Below are positions 12,919-24,483 of a DNA stretch of 64,000 bases, piece after piece. A program made the translations under genes and the position numbers. The stretch lies in contig CM075941.1 in assembly GCA_038030265.1 (NCBI GenBank), positions 21,204,001-21,268,000 on the forward strand, read 5' to 3'. The notes below the pieces were generated by a model that was given only the letters and a program-made list of their open reading frames with translations, had not been told where the DNA came from and did no database searches. This stretch comes from Corythucha ciliata (lineage: Eukaryota; Arthropoda; Insecta; Hemiptera; Tingidae). Positions within the stretch are counted from its first letter, which is position 1; every line of letters starts with the position of its first letter.

Positions 12919-14399
12919 TACAGGGTGTTCCAGGAGGAAACGTCAATACTTGGACATGTTGTACTACTAAGTAGGACGAACCAAAATGACTATATGGACA
13001 TAGGGTCGGAAACGCTTTGTTTCAGAGTTACAGGGAATTTAGTGTTTTTTAAGCCAAATCACCTCTTTTCCATAAAAAGCGGTCTTAACGGACTAACCGT
13101 TCACCGTAGATAAACATAAACTACATTTATGAAAAGAGCACAAAATTTAACATTGGAAAAATCAGGAATAACGTATTAAAATCGTATCTGTACGTTTAGT
13201 TATTTTTGGAAAAATCGAAAAAGTGTTACGTTGAATTTTCGTGTTTCTTTCAGAGGCGAATTTCGCTCAATCTTCAGTTGGTCGGGCATTGACCAATTAT
13301 TGTAAAAACATGCCCATTATGTGAGCTTTCAATTGACGGAAGAAAATTGAAAATCGGTTGAATTTATACTGTGATATGACACGAAAGGCTCGGAAAAACA
13401 GTGCAAAATCGTCAAAATAAGCCATATTGCAACTGTCAGGTAAAATCCCCAAAAATTGTTTTCGACGTCACAATAACCCCAAAATTCAAAGAAACAATTT
13501 ATGTAAGAAAAATCAGTGCACCATGTCCATCATCATCATCTCCCACCACTTTTCACTGGTATATACTCGTTTAATTAGTTTTTCAGGTATCCTTCCGTAA
13601 TCATTTTAGTTCACAATTTATTTTTCTGGTACAAATCATATCATGCGCGTGAATCACTACAATTATCATACAAAAACGTCTGAAAAGTAATACCAGGCGA
13701 AAACTAGAAGGAATCAGACCAGTTAATTTGTTTAATAATTGATTATTTACTAGTGAAAGTGGTGGGGAGACGATAATGATGATGGACATGGTGCACTGAT
13801 TTTTCTTACATAAATTGTTTCTTTGAATTTTGGGGTTATTGTGACGTCGAAAACAATTTTTGGGGATTTTGCCTGACAGTTACAATATGGCTTATTTTGA
13901 CGATTTTGCACTGTTTTTCCGAACCTTTCGTGTCATATCTCAGTTAAAATTCAACCGATTTTCAATTTTCTTACGTCAATTGAAAGCTCACACAATGCGC
14001 ATGTTTTTGCAACAATTGGTCAATGCCCGACCGACCAACTCAAGATTGAGCGAAATTCGCCTCTAAAAGAAACACGAAAATGCAACGTAACACTTTTTCG
14101 ATTTTTCCAAAAATTACGAAACGTACATAAAGACGATTTTAATACGTTATTCCTGATTTTTTCAATGTTAAATTTTGTGCTCTTTTCAGAAATGTAGTTT
14201 ATTTTGTTCTATGTTGTACGGTTAGTCCGTTAAGACCGCTTTTTGTGGAAAAGAGGTGCTTTGGCTTAAAAAACACTAAATTCCCTGTAACTCTGAAACA
14301 AAGCGTTTCCGACCCTATGTCCATATAGTCATTTTCGTTCGCCCTACTTAGAAGTAGAACATGTGGAAGTATTGACGTTTCCTCCTGGAACACCCTGTA
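12919..14399. mobile_element. Non-autonomous mariner-like foldback element with arms of about 640 bp
   Basis: The left end 'tacagggtgttccaggagga' and the right end, its reverse complement, bound two long inverted arms (about 12921-13556 and 13749-14397) around a loop of about 190 bp. The TACAGGGTG start and TA edges are typical of mariner-like elements. The arms carry scattered substitutions and small indels, so the copy is old. No transposase fragment lies in the loop, so it would need to be moved by another element's enzyme. Confidence 0.75.
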
Positions 14400-14589
14400 T
14401 AGAAGGTGATCATTCTTGACAGGCTTCCCGCAAAATTTAGAAAACAGACGCACAGTTCAAAAGCAAGCGGCTCCCGGCAGTCCTGTCGAGAGCGAGGGGA
14501 AACTGGGTCAGTTACCCCCGTGGGAACAGCCTTTCTGAAACGAACTAACAAAGGAAGGGAAGCATGAAGGGAAGACGCAAAAAAGGAAC

Positions 14590-15130
14590 GCTTTACGGTG
14601 GTTGAAGCTCTAGTGAGGTTAGAACTTTAATGTGGTTGGAGCTATACAGTGGATTGGAGCTTTGATGTTTGGGGTTTTGCAGTGGTTTGGAGTTTCGATT
14701 TGATTTGAACTTTTGCTGTGGTTTGGGGCTTTGCTGTGGTAGGGGCTTTACTGAGGTTAGGGCTTTTTGTGTTTGGACCTTTGCTGTGGTCGGAGGAGTT
14801 TGCTGCGGTTGGGGTTATAGTGTGGTCAGAGCCTTTTGTGTGGTTCGGAGCTTTGTTGTGATTCGGAGCTATGAAGTGAGTTGAGCTTTGCAGTGGTTGG
14901 ATATTCACTGTGGGTTGTAGCTTAGCTGAGTTTACGAAGTTGCTGGAGCGTTACCGTGGTTAGAGATTTTTGTCGTTACAGTTTTTGTTAATGGAGATTT
15001 GCTGTGGTTTGGAGTTCTGATGTGGGTGGGGCTTTTCTGATGTGGGTGTTTGAACAATCTGTGTGGTTAGAGCTTTGCTGTGGTTTGGAGCTTTGACATG
15101 TGGTTGAGATTTGCGGTGGTGGCGGGACTT
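14590..15130. repeat. Family B degenerate array
   Basis: More than fifteen diverged units of the type 'gtggttggagctttgctgt', 18-27 bp each, run in the orientation opposite to the 7240-7470 copy. Open frames across it are by-products of the repeat. Confidence 0.65.
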
Positions 15131-17554
15131 ATTAGTGGTTTAAAATATTTGTCACTATAGCAAGATACTAAAACAGTTGGGGGGGGGGGGTCTTTGAAAG
15201 GGTTCCATTGAGTTCCATCCAAATATTTTTCCCACGACCGGCCCTGGCCCCCGTTGTAGCACTATTGGCACTGGCAGCCAGGCACTATTTGTAGCTTAAG
15301 ATCCGTGCAAGTTAGGCTTTGACTTGTCTTTGTTCCACCCTGGCAATTCTTGATCATCCGAAACAGTCTCAAAGTCCAAGCCGACCTCACTGGCCCCCTC
15401 TGGAGATAAGAAAATCGGCTGAAACCACTGTCCCAATGCTTCTGGCGGGCACGTTTAGACCGATCGAATCCCAGAAAAGTTCGATTGAACTCTCGGAGCC
15501 ACCATGGATTCCCGCAAAAGATACAGTTCTTACCGATTTCCTCAAATCCTATCGGTGTCACGTTCAAAATGAAAGCTTTTATGCCATTCTACGCAATTAA
15601 CAAGTCTCTCAAAATCGGTGCTGTTCGCATAATTATAGACCTTAGCCGGAAACTCAGGCGATGACCAAAATGCTTTTTAAATACCACAGTCAACGTCGGC
15701 GGTCAAACAAAAGAGCAACACATTGGGAATAAGGTGGATAAACAGCGCGGGAGGGAGGGGGAGAAAAATAATTGTGTACACCGCAATTGACTATTCTAAT
15801 GGGACTTGAGGCACTGTTAGCAACGCTTAAAAAGAAAGGGTTCTTCTTGTGAAGAAAAGGTTGTAGGGGGGAAGTGAAGGGGATAGTGACCCCCACGAAG
15901 AAGACATCTTTGAGCACCATCAACTGTGCCGGGCGTGCGAAGAATTACTTATAAAAAATAGAAACATTAGCGTGACGTGAAATTTGTTATTATGATGGAG
16001 GGGAGAGTAAAAGTGGTAGGGAGGGGCAGAATTGGAGAAAAAAACAAATGATCATACTCAGTCATTTAGATAGAATATCAAGTAGTACAAGAGGGGCGAC
16101 GAGGTAAACAAATCATAATAAACACTCATTTCAATGACCGTCACTTGAAAATTATGTGATTGGCGGGGGGGGGGGATGAGTGAACCTACACCACTAGTGG
16201 ACGTAGAGCTTAAAATTTGTAATTTAATAGAAAAAACACTTAGGATTTTCCGTCGTTACAAACAGTGACTCATACCGACCAACCGAAGGAATGACATTCT
16301 TTTCAGAATAACGTTTTCCTAACTTTTATTTTCAAAGATTACGTGCCTTTTTTATTCTTTTTCACCTTGTTGGTAGGGAAAGGGTGATTGAAGAGGAAGT
16401 AGACGATTAGGCAAAAACTTGATGCACGGCAATAAAAAAGGAGGGCGGTAAAAAAGTGTCGCGGCCGGGCGGGGAGGGGGGTCATCCTGACTACTGACAC
16501 ACCTTTCAAAAGAGTTCCAATCATTGAAAAAAAAAACGAAATGACGCGGTTAATGGAAAAGTGTGGGGTACAGTAGGTGAAAATGAGGAGAATGAGGTCG
16601 GATGTGAGTTTTAGAAATTGAGTTCGAATCATTCAGAGGGGCCCTTGAAAAGTATAGAAACTCGGAACCTTCATCAAATCGGTTCAATCGTGATTGTGCT
16701 TGAAGCCTGTAGTCGGAATTTGAGACTAACCGGATGGGAGGGGGAAGGGGAATCAGTCTCCCTCCTATAAACCAGGTAGATGAAAGTAAAAATGGTACAA
16801 TGAAGGTAAGAAGGCAATGGACTCTCGTTACTTCAGAGTGGAATCCCAGGAAACTCTTTTTTTCCTCTTCAACACAAGGAAGTTCACAAGCACCCAAAAG
16901 ATGAAGAATGCTAGTGGGCGGGGGTTAGGGTAGGATGGGATTAAGAGAGCGACAAAAGGTCACGTATTTCTATTGTCAACATAGTAAAATTATTCTTACT
17001 CCATAGGCATTTCGATTTTCATGCTTTCTAGTTTCTACACCAATTCAAAAGGAAACAAAATTGATGAGGGGGAAGACAAAAAGACGTACGACATCGAGTA
17101 GACAACTTGGGAAAATTTAGAGCCGACGAGCAAGGGGATTCTGATTAAAAAGGATCTCCCATGGTCGCGTGTCCATCAAGCACCGTGTCGCGCCGTTAAG
17201 AAAAAGAAAATGAACAGCATTGGGTAACAATGGGGGGGGGGAGGTTGAACCGTAGTAAGTCCCCGAACCCCCGAAACCTTAACCCCGATCTACATTAAAT
17301 CAGTTGGATAACTTAACGAAGGTAAACGTGAAATAGGATCTCGGCGGGGGGGGGGGTGAAATACCTAACTATTCAAGCACACAGCCCAGAGGACATCAGT
17401 AATAGAAAACAACCTTCGATTTTTACATAAATCAAATTCAGGTTGAGTCAAACAGTCAAGACCAAACATATGGTTTCAAAATTACACAGTAACAAGCACA
17501 TTTTGAACTGGCATTTTCCCAAGTTTAAACTTCAACAAAAAAACTACGGTTAAG
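15131..17554. other. No gene recognised
   Basis: Contains several G homopolymer runs (for example near 15180, 16165, 17232 and 17344) and no recognisable coding segment or transposon ends. The final part should include the promoter of the small gene at 17555; no TATA box stands out. Confidence 0.5.
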
Positions 17555-17833
17555 ATGGCGGCCAAGGGGAAACAAGCGGACTCCAAACAAGTCCACGAGC
17601 TAATCTTTAGAATCGACCCGAGCAATACCAAAGAACACAAGGGAATTGAGAAGGTACTCAACGTTCAAAAGAAAAAAGGAACCGTTGAAACCTGGACGCT
17701 GAACAAGGAAGAGAAGAAGCTCACCGTTCGAACCAGTTTGACTCAGGACGAGATAGCGACCGCTTTGGAAGGCGGCATTGGCAAACGCCCTGAACTCTAC
17801 GAACCAAGTTCGACGGATGCTAAAAAATGGTGA
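17555..17833 (+). CDS. Small lysine-rich protein, possible HMA-like fold lacking CXXC
   Basis: A 92-codon frame opens with ATGG in a favourable context (aagATGG) and ends KKW-stop. A donor 'gtgagc' at 17830 and an acceptor 'ctatttag' ending at 17908 would remove 79 bp and form the stop (TG|A) at the junction, dropping only the final W; AATAAA follows at 17975. The sequence starts 'MAAKGKQADSKQVHELIFRI' and contains 'IEKVLN', 'VETWTLN', 'KKLTVRTSL' and 'DEIATALEGGIGK'. That order of strands and helices resembles Atx1/ATOX1-type heavy-metal-associated domains, but the position of the usual MTCxxC loop reads 'DPSNTKEH', so copper binding by that site is not expected. The gene is convincing from codon quality, start context and poly-A signal. 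The family assignment is tentative. Confidence 0.7.
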   Translation: MAAKGKQADSKQVHELIFRIDPSNTKEHKGIEKVLNVQKKKGTVETWTLNKEEKKLTVRTSLTQDEIATALEGGIGKRPELYEPSSTDAKKW

Positions 17834-17974
17834 GCTCCTTACCCCCCTTCCCCACACAAGTAATTCAATCATTGCAAATCGACTACTAAAATACGAATTT
17901 CTATTTAGATCGGTACCTAACGATGGTGCGTAAGAAAGGCCACAGGAAGCCACTGAATCCCACAACACACTTTC

Positions 17975-17980
17975 AATAAA
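17975..17980 (+). terminator. Polyadenylation signal
   Basis: AATAAA lies about 140 bp after the stop codon of the small lysine-rich gene, in the putative second exon, and is followed by a GT/T-rich stretch. Confidence 0.7.
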
Positions 17981-18358
17981 ATCGAGTACAAAACAGAAAA
18001 AACGGCCTTGTCCTTTTTATGCGTCATTTACATTAGCCTGGGTAAATATGTAACAGTGCCGCACCAATATAGCGATAAGGGAGTTGGTGGTCCACCAAAA
18101 TCAGCTAAAAACCACTTTTAAGATCCAAAATACGCCATCTTTATCATCACAAGGCTAAACTAACTATGTATGGTTAGTTTCGACCAATTTTGTCGGCTAC
18201 AGAACAGGCCAGCGGAGTCCGTCTCAGTCGAGACGTCTAAAAAAGTGCTGCCGTCCCCTGGCTCCGAGCGAGAGCCAAAGCTGCCAAAAACACTCATCTT
18301 GAACATCTGATCAAAACTCAGTTTCAATCGTCAGATTCCGCAGGTAGTGAAATCTTAA

Positions 18359-18535
18359 GGTCGGTCCTCCACTAGAAGCGTTTTGAGCGGCGCTAAAACG
18401 CGCGTACATCCCAAGGGCTTAAATTGAAAGCACTGCAGCTAAGCCTGCAATGGACGATGTCAAATTCAATTTGAGCCCTTAGGATGTACGCTCGTTGTCA
18501 CGCCGCTCGAAAACTCTGCCAGTGGACGACCGGCC
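18359..18535. mobile_element. Foldback MITE flanked by TTAA/CTAA
   Basis: Left end 'ggtcggtcctccactagaa' follows TTAA (18355-18358); right end 'gccagtggacgaccggcc' is followed by TAAG. Inner arms also match in reverse ('gtacatcccaagggctt' against 'agcccttaggatgtac'). Non-coding. Confidence 0.6.
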
Positions 18536-18605
18536 TAAGACTCACCGTCTCGTCCAATTTCAATTTTTGATCATTTTCGCGAAAATTGTCCGATTTTAAT
18601 GATTT

Positions 18606-18964
18606 TAGTGCATTTCATTCTGAAAAATGCACTATTATTATGAACCTCATAAGTTAGAACGATATCAATCGATTATGAATGACATTTAGGCCGTGGTATA
18701 GAAAGTCAAAATCATAAAATCGTGTTTCTTTTTACCGCAGGCACCTTTTTTGGCACCAACTGAGGGGGAACAAAATTATGAAAATGAAAAATGAAACAGA
18801 GTCGGTTTGATTGCCTATACGATATGGGAAGGCGGACTCTTTGTTAGAGGAGTTATTTGCAATTAAAATATTTATCCCGGCCTAAATTTCATTCATAATT
18901 GATTGATATCGTTCTAACTTATGAGGTTCGACTCGATTGTCGCATGAATGAAATGCACTTATCC
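18606..18964. repeat. Foldback element
   Basis: Arms 18606-18692 and 18874-18964 are inverted copies, including 'aacctcataagttagaacga' and its complement, and 'agtgcatttcattc' against 'gaatgaaatgcact'. The loop has no coding capacity. Confidence 0.65.
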
Positions 18965-19033
18965 CGACAGGCTGCTGTCGGAACAAAACTTTTTTCAGAT
19001 TACGTTAATTTTCAGATCAGTTAAATTAGGTTA

Positions 19034-19095
19034 AATGGTATGTCACTATTTCACCATTGCGGAATGCGGAGTGCCTGGGTTCGAATCCGAAACAT
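19034..19095 (+). other. tRNA-like segment, possible SINE head
   Basis: Contains a B-box-like 'gggttcgaatcc' about 50 bp after an A-box-like 'taggttaaatgg'. The T-stem does not pair fully and no acceptor stem closes, so this is not an intact tRNA gene. A tRNA-derived SINE or a decayed tRNA are both possible. Confidence 0.25.
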
Positions 19096-19570
19096 TTTTT
19101 TTAAAATTTTTTTTGTTCCTCCCTTTTTGGCCCACCTCAGGATTTTTTACTCAATATTTATTAGGCTGTAGGCAAATCAAATAAAAGACACGGCTCAAAA
19201 TTCAGTGTCAATGAAATTTTTTGGTAATTGGGTGGTCCAGTAAGGCATAGCGTTAATTTAATAGGTCCCCTCCGCCGAGAACTCCCCTGCCATATCAACG
19301 GATTTGGTTCACAAGGGTCTCATACGAAAGCGCGTTCATTTTTCATTACTCGTGTCAATTTTGGGGGCAATTGCAGCAACAGCCGTGCGGTAGCGAATTT
19401 TCAACTAATTCAAACCCCTCTTTCACACCGTTCCCGTGGACCGATTCATCTGGATCACGAACTCGTCCGAGATATTCACGCTATTGATTTTTAGACCAAA
19501 TTTGGTTGCCCTAAGTCAAAAATTGCGACCGTGATCGTGCTAACAAGCGAGGGGCCATATATATATATAT

Positions 19571-22012
19571 GGTGTTTCAAAACTTAATGGCAATATTTTT
19601 CTGGCTTATTCCTGACCTAAAAATAATACGATTTGACGAAATAATCGTGGGTCGAAACTGATTTCCCACTGAGATACGGCCAATTTAGTTTTTTCCGATT
19701 TTATGGTGTTTTTTGTTCAAAATGTTCGATTTCTGGACCTTTCCCTTGTTCAAAATGCATTTATGAGCACATTTTCGGAAAGCCCATGAAATTTCCTACA
19801 GGATGCAACCATTTTTATTCGACAAAATGTGCTGTAAGATTTAAAGTAGCCTATCTAAGCGTGCGGCAATTATCTGGTCTCACAATCTGCCCCCTAAACG
19901 ATTCATGATTTCACCCCTCTTGTTTTCGTCTATGGATCTCCCATTTTACCAAAAGTTGCCCCATTTAATAAGCTTCAAAATCGTGTGTTTGAATTTGTAG
20001 ATCGCCACCTTAGAATTAGAGATAATCCACTTTCAATCAATAAAGTCATGCATACGAAATAGGAAACAAAGATTTACTTGACCAATTTGTGAATGAAAAA
20101 AATAACGAAAAGTAATAAAGAATTCAAGAATTTCTTGAATTTCAAGAATCAAATTCATTGTGGCAAAATTGGCTCGAAATGGCCTCCATTTACTCGGCGG
20201 CATGTCTCCACTCGGAGGACGAAACTTTTGGAGACGCGTCTTAACACATGTCGATTTCTACGAATAGTTTCGAAACCATCTATTATCCTTTGTCTTAACT
20301 CATCAACATTTTCTATTGAGCCTCCTCCGTACACTAGAGCCTTTAAATGACCCCAAACATAAAAGTCCATTGGGGTCAAGTCGGGCGATCTGGGAGGCCA
20401 TTGCGTCGGACCACCGCGGCCTATCCACCGGTGTTCGAAAACGTTGTCCAGCTCCCTTCTTGCATCGCGGCTGAAATGGGGGGGTGCGCCATCGTGCATG
20501 AACCACATGTTTCTTCTGATATTCAGAGGTACATTTTCCAAGAGTGGAGATAAATCATTTCGTAAGAAATCGGTGTAATTCTGCCCATTCAAGTGTCCAG
20601 TTATAAAAAACGGACCAATTAAAAAATCACCGACTAAGCCGCCCCAGACGTTCAAACTGAACTGCCTCTGATGGCTTCGTTCTACAGTTGCATGTGGATT
20701 TCGCACATCCCAGAAATGGTTATTTTTGAAATTGAATGTACCATTTCTAGAAAACCCAGCTTCGTCCGTAAACAGAATGTTCCGTTCGAAATTATAAATG
20801 TCTCTGCGAGTTCTTAGGAGAAAATCACAAAACTGCATCCGTTGCGCGGGATCCTGTTCCTCCAAAGCCTGGACCTTCTGGATATGGAACGGGTACAGAT
20901 TATGGTCGTGCAAAATTCTCCAAACCGTTGAATGCGACAAATTTTCTTGTTGTCCAATCACTCTTGTACTTAACGTCGGATCTTCTACAACTCGAGCTAA
21001 AATGTGTTCTTCCGCTGCGGCCGTTCTCACTCTTCTTGGTCGTCCACCTTCGTTTCGACTTTGGAAACTCCCTTTAAAAAACGCGCTGTCATTATTATTG
21101 AACTAACTGCGCTATTAAAATACTTCACGAACACCTACCTCTTTCCCTCAAAGTTCGATCTACACGCAGAAACACAAATCGGTGCGGTAACCGTCGATTA
21201 GGAAACGCTTCCTGGTACATACGGCTTGCAAGAGCACAATTACCAAAAGCTCTGGCATACATAATGTGTATGTCAGCTTGCTCTTCAAAAGAATAATTTA
21301 CCATTTTTGTTGGGCAGCGATTCGAATAACACAAATGGCAAGACTAATGTACAACGAAAGAAAAAATGATCTGCTCTTTCTTCTTCCAGTTCATTATTTT
21401 CTCTTTTGTCTATGACGACAACACAAACAACTGACAACAAAAAGTAAAACAAACAAAATATTGGGGCCAGTTTTGACCGGCTGAAACTTCGACAATGAAG
21501 CATCGTGAAATGTCACTTGTCAGACATGTATGCATGACTTTATTGATTGAAAGTGGATTATCTCTAATTCTAAGGTGGCGATCTACAAATTCAAACACAC
21601 GATTTTGAAGCTTATTAAATGGGGCAACTTTTGGTAAAATGGGAGATCCATAGACGAAAACAAGAGGGGTGAAATCATGAATCGTTTAGGGGGCAGATTG
21701 TGAGACCAGATAATTGCCGCACGCTTAGATAGGCTACTTTAAATCTTACAGCACACTTTGTCGAATAAAAATGGTTGCATCCTGTAGGAAATTTCATGGG
21801 CTTTCCGAAAATGTGCTCATAAATGCATTTTGAACAAGGGAAAGGTCCAGAAATCGAACATTTTGAACAAAAAACACCATAAAATCGGAAAAAACTAAAT
21901 TGGCCGTATCTCAGTGGGAAATCAGTTTCGACCCACGATTATTTCGTCAAATCGTATTATTTTTAGGTCAGGAATAAGCCAGAAAAATATTGCCATTAAG
22001 TTTTGAAACACC
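19571..22012. mobile_element. Mariner-like element with 485-bp terminal inverted repeats
   Basis: The left arm 19571-20055 and right arm 21528-22012 are reverse complements with about one visible mismatch. They start 'ggtgtttcaaaacttaatgg', with a further TATAG at the outer right end. Such arm identity suggests recent insertion or gene conversion. The core carries one transposase on the minus strand. The right end is separated from the next element by only a few bases ('ctata'). Confidence 0.85.
20155..21302 (-). CDS. Mariner/IS630-type transposase of the 485-bp-TIR element (interrupted)
   Basis: The N-terminal part (21302 to about 21130) starts 'MVNYSFEEQADIHIMYARAF' and looks like the first helix-turn-helix half. 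The main part (21030-20155) has the second DNA-binding segment ('STRVIGQQENLSHSTVWRIL') and a DDE domain: 'LFTDEAGF', 'FMHDGAPPHF' and 'PRSPDLTPMDFYVWG'. The second and third acidic residues are 36 residues apart if the third is in SPD. The two parts are in different frames; the join region offers donor- and acceptor-like sites, so either a small intron of about 60-70 bp or a frameshift separates them. The enzyme would cut and paste the element at TA. Confidence 0.75.
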
Positions 22013-22017
22013 CTATA

Positions 22018-24483
22018 CAGGGTGTAACGGAAAAGTCTGGCATAAATGAAATGGGTGATTCTTGGTCAAATTTGGAACCAAAATGACCCTATACACCATG
22101 GTCCGATTACTTATGGTTTTGGAGATAATCGGGGTTTTCCTAATTTTTAATGTACCCACGGTTTTCCTTAGTAAATCGTCTGTATCTGATGAAAAAATGG
22201 TCTCATCGAAATTTTAAAAAAGCCATTGGAAAGAGCACTAAATTCTCTGTAGGATTGGATATTTTCATCTCTAAATCGATCAATACTTAAGTGCTTAAAT
22301 TGCTGCTGAACAGCCAACTTCTTAGATTTCCAGAAAACTCCTCGCCTTTCAGCCAGCTGTCAATTCCTGTACGGGCCTCGTAGGAAGTGTAAAAAATTAT
22401 TAAAAACTTCTAATGTTTGCCAGCTTTCGAATGACCTGTTTAGTTCTGGATTATTCTTTTTTTCTTCCGAGATAGAGGCCAAAACGCGCGAAAAAACCCC
22501 TAAAAGTCTTCGTTTTCAAGCACGCCTTCTGGCAAGGCTAATGCTTCCACGAGCTCGGCCCGTCGGCCTCTCTAGTTCCTGATGGTGATCAGCAAATGTC
22601 ATATTTTTATACTCACCCGATTACTCACTCATTCGTGTGTTTCCAGCTTTAGAGTGTCACTTTCGTCTCTAATAATTTTTATTTCACGGAAGAAATGGCT
22701 TCTTTCACTGATTCTGAATACCGTGACATGATTTTCATTTATGGGTTTACCAACGGAAACGCCAACGTGGCAGTTGAAGAATATGCGTCACGTTTTCCTC
22801 ATCGTCGGATTCCCAACCGACAAACTATTCAAAGCGTGTTCCGTAGACTGGGTGAAACGGGTTCCGTGCGGCAGCCACCTCCGGGAAACTTTGATCGTGA
22901 TGGTGGGGTCACCAGACAAAGAGTTTTACGGCTCTTTGACGAACAACCAAGACTGAGCACTCGAGCAGCCGCAAGTATCGTCGGGGTGTCCCATGCGACC
23001 ATTCATACAGTTCTAAAGAGCGACGGGCGGCATCCGTTTCATTTTACACCAGTCCAGCAACTTCTGGCGCGGGACTTGGAATCAAGGGTCCAATTTTGCG
23101 AGTGGTTTTCTCGGCAGTGTCACCGAAATTGGCGTTTTCCCAGAGACGTACTGTGGACCGATGAGGCATCTTTCACTCGAGGTGGTATTTTTAATTATTA
23201 TCATAATTCCCACGAGTACCGTCACGAAAACCCTCATGCCATCAGAGAAGACAGTTTCCAGTACGAATTTCGAAAAAATGTTTGGATGGGAATGTTAGAC
23301 GGAAATCTCCTAGGTCCGGTATTTCTGCCGCAAAATTTGAACGGTGAAGGGTTCCTTGATCTGCTCGAGAATCGACTACCCGAACTTCTGGAGAACGTCC
23401 CCCTCTACCTTCGAGAGCGGAGCTGGTTCCAAATGGACGGATGCCCAGCCCACAACAACAACGCAGTGAGAAGATGGTTGGACAGCCAGTATGCGGATCG
23501 GTGGATTGGTCGCTTTGGTCCTGTGAGTTGGCCAGCAAGGAGCCCAGACTTAACGCCAATGGATTTTTACTTGTGGGGAAGAATGAAATCCCTAGTGTAC
23601 GCTGAGCCCATAGAATCCCCAGAGCAATTGGAAGCCCAAATCATTGCAGCATGCAACGAAATGGGTACACGGGAAATTCAAACCGCTTCCATGTCTGTTC
23701 GCCGGCGTTGTGGACTTTGTTTGGAGCAACAAGGCTCACATTTTGAGCAACTCTTATAACAAACCCTCATCCACGTTGGGCGTTTACTTTCTACCCCAAA
23801 CGTTATGATGTAATGTGGTTGCGACTGGTGTTATTCATGTTTTATTGCACAATCACATTTTTTAACCAACAATAATTATTTATTTTATTGATTTTATTAT
23901 TTCAACAATAGCGGAATCCAACCCAACCCAAGGCTCTATCCAAGGGCGAGCTCGTGGAAGCATTTGCCTTGCCAGAAGGCGTGCTTGAAAACGAAGACTT
24001 TTAGGGGTTTTTTCGCGCGTTTTGGCCTCTATCTCGGAAGAAAAAAAGAATAATCCAGAACTAAACAGGTCATTCGAAAGCTGGCAAACAGTAGAAGTTT
24101 TTAATAATTTTTTACACTTCCTACGAGGCTCGTACAGGAATTGACAGCTGGCTGAAAGACGAGGAGTTTTCTGGAAATCTAAGAAGTTGGCTGTTCAGCA
24201 GCAATTTAAGCACTTTAGTATTGATCGATTTAGAGATGAAAATATCCAATCCTACAGAGAATTTAGTGCTCTTTCCAATGGCTTTTTTAAAATTTCGATG
24301 AGACCATTTTTTCATCAGATACAGACGATTTACTAAGGAAAACCGTGGGTACATTAAAAATTAGGAAAACCCCGATTATCTCCAAAACCATAAGTAATCG
24401 GACCATGGTGTATAGGGTCATTTTGGTTCCAAATTTGACCAAGAATCACCCATTTCATTTATGCCAGACTTTTCCGTTACACC
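22018..24483. mobile_element. Mariner-like element with 538-bp terminal inverted repeats
   Basis: Arms 22021-22558 and 23946-24483 are reverse complements with only a handful of visible differences. The left end reads 'cagggtgtaacggaaaagtc'. The right end stops at 'ccgttacacc' without the expected 'ctg', where it abuts the remnant of another element. It carries an intact transposase on the plus strand and is the best candidate in the window for recent activity. Confidence 0.85.
22695..23759 (+). CDS. Intact mariner/IS630-type transposase (354 aa)
   Basis: An uninterrupted frame of 354 codons sits between the 538-bp inverted repeats. It starts 'MASFTDSEYRDMIFIYGFTN', a helix-turn-helix opening typical of these enzymes, followed by a second helix-turn-helix ('STRAAASIVGVSHATIHTVL'). 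The catalytic domain has 'VLWTDEASFTRGG', 'FQMDGCPAHNNN' and 'PARSPDLTPMDFYLWG'; the last two aspartates are 36 residues apart. Length and all three acidic motifs are as expected for a functional enzyme. It is related to, but clearly distinct from, the minus-strand transposase next door. It should bind its own inverted repeats and integrate at TA. Confidence 0.9.
   Translation: MASFTDSEYRDMIFIYGFTNGNANVAVEEYASRFPHRRIPNRQTIQSVFRRLGETGSVRQPPPGNFDRDGGVTRQRVLRLFDEQPRLSTRAAASIVGVSHATIHTVLKSDGRHPFHFTPVQQLLARDLESRVQFCEWFSRQCHRNWRFPRDVLWTDEASFTRGGIFNYYHNSHEYRHENPHAIREDSFQYEFRKNVWMGMLDGNLLGPVFLPQNLNGEGFLDLLENRLPELLENVPLYLRERSWFQMDGCPAHNNNAVRRWLDSQYADRWIGRFGPVSWPARSPDLTPMDFYLWGRMKSLVYAEPIESPEQLEAQIIAACNEMGTREIQTASMSVRRRCGLCLEQQGSHFEQLL

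Noticed and set aside
14642..14908. Thr/Lys/Pro-rich repetitive protein on the minus strand
   Set aside because: It is the translation of the family B DNA repeat, whose unit length is not a multiple of three throughout.
15262..15600. Opposed open frames of 93 and 101 codons
   Set aside because: Both strands are open, neither resembles a known family, and there is no poly-A signal or splice support.
16160..17360. G-quadruplex clusters from G runs
   Set aside because: These are isolated homopolymer runs rather than four closely spaced G tracts.
19034..19095. Intact tRNA gene
   Set aside because: Only box-like motifs are present; the acceptor and T stems do not close.
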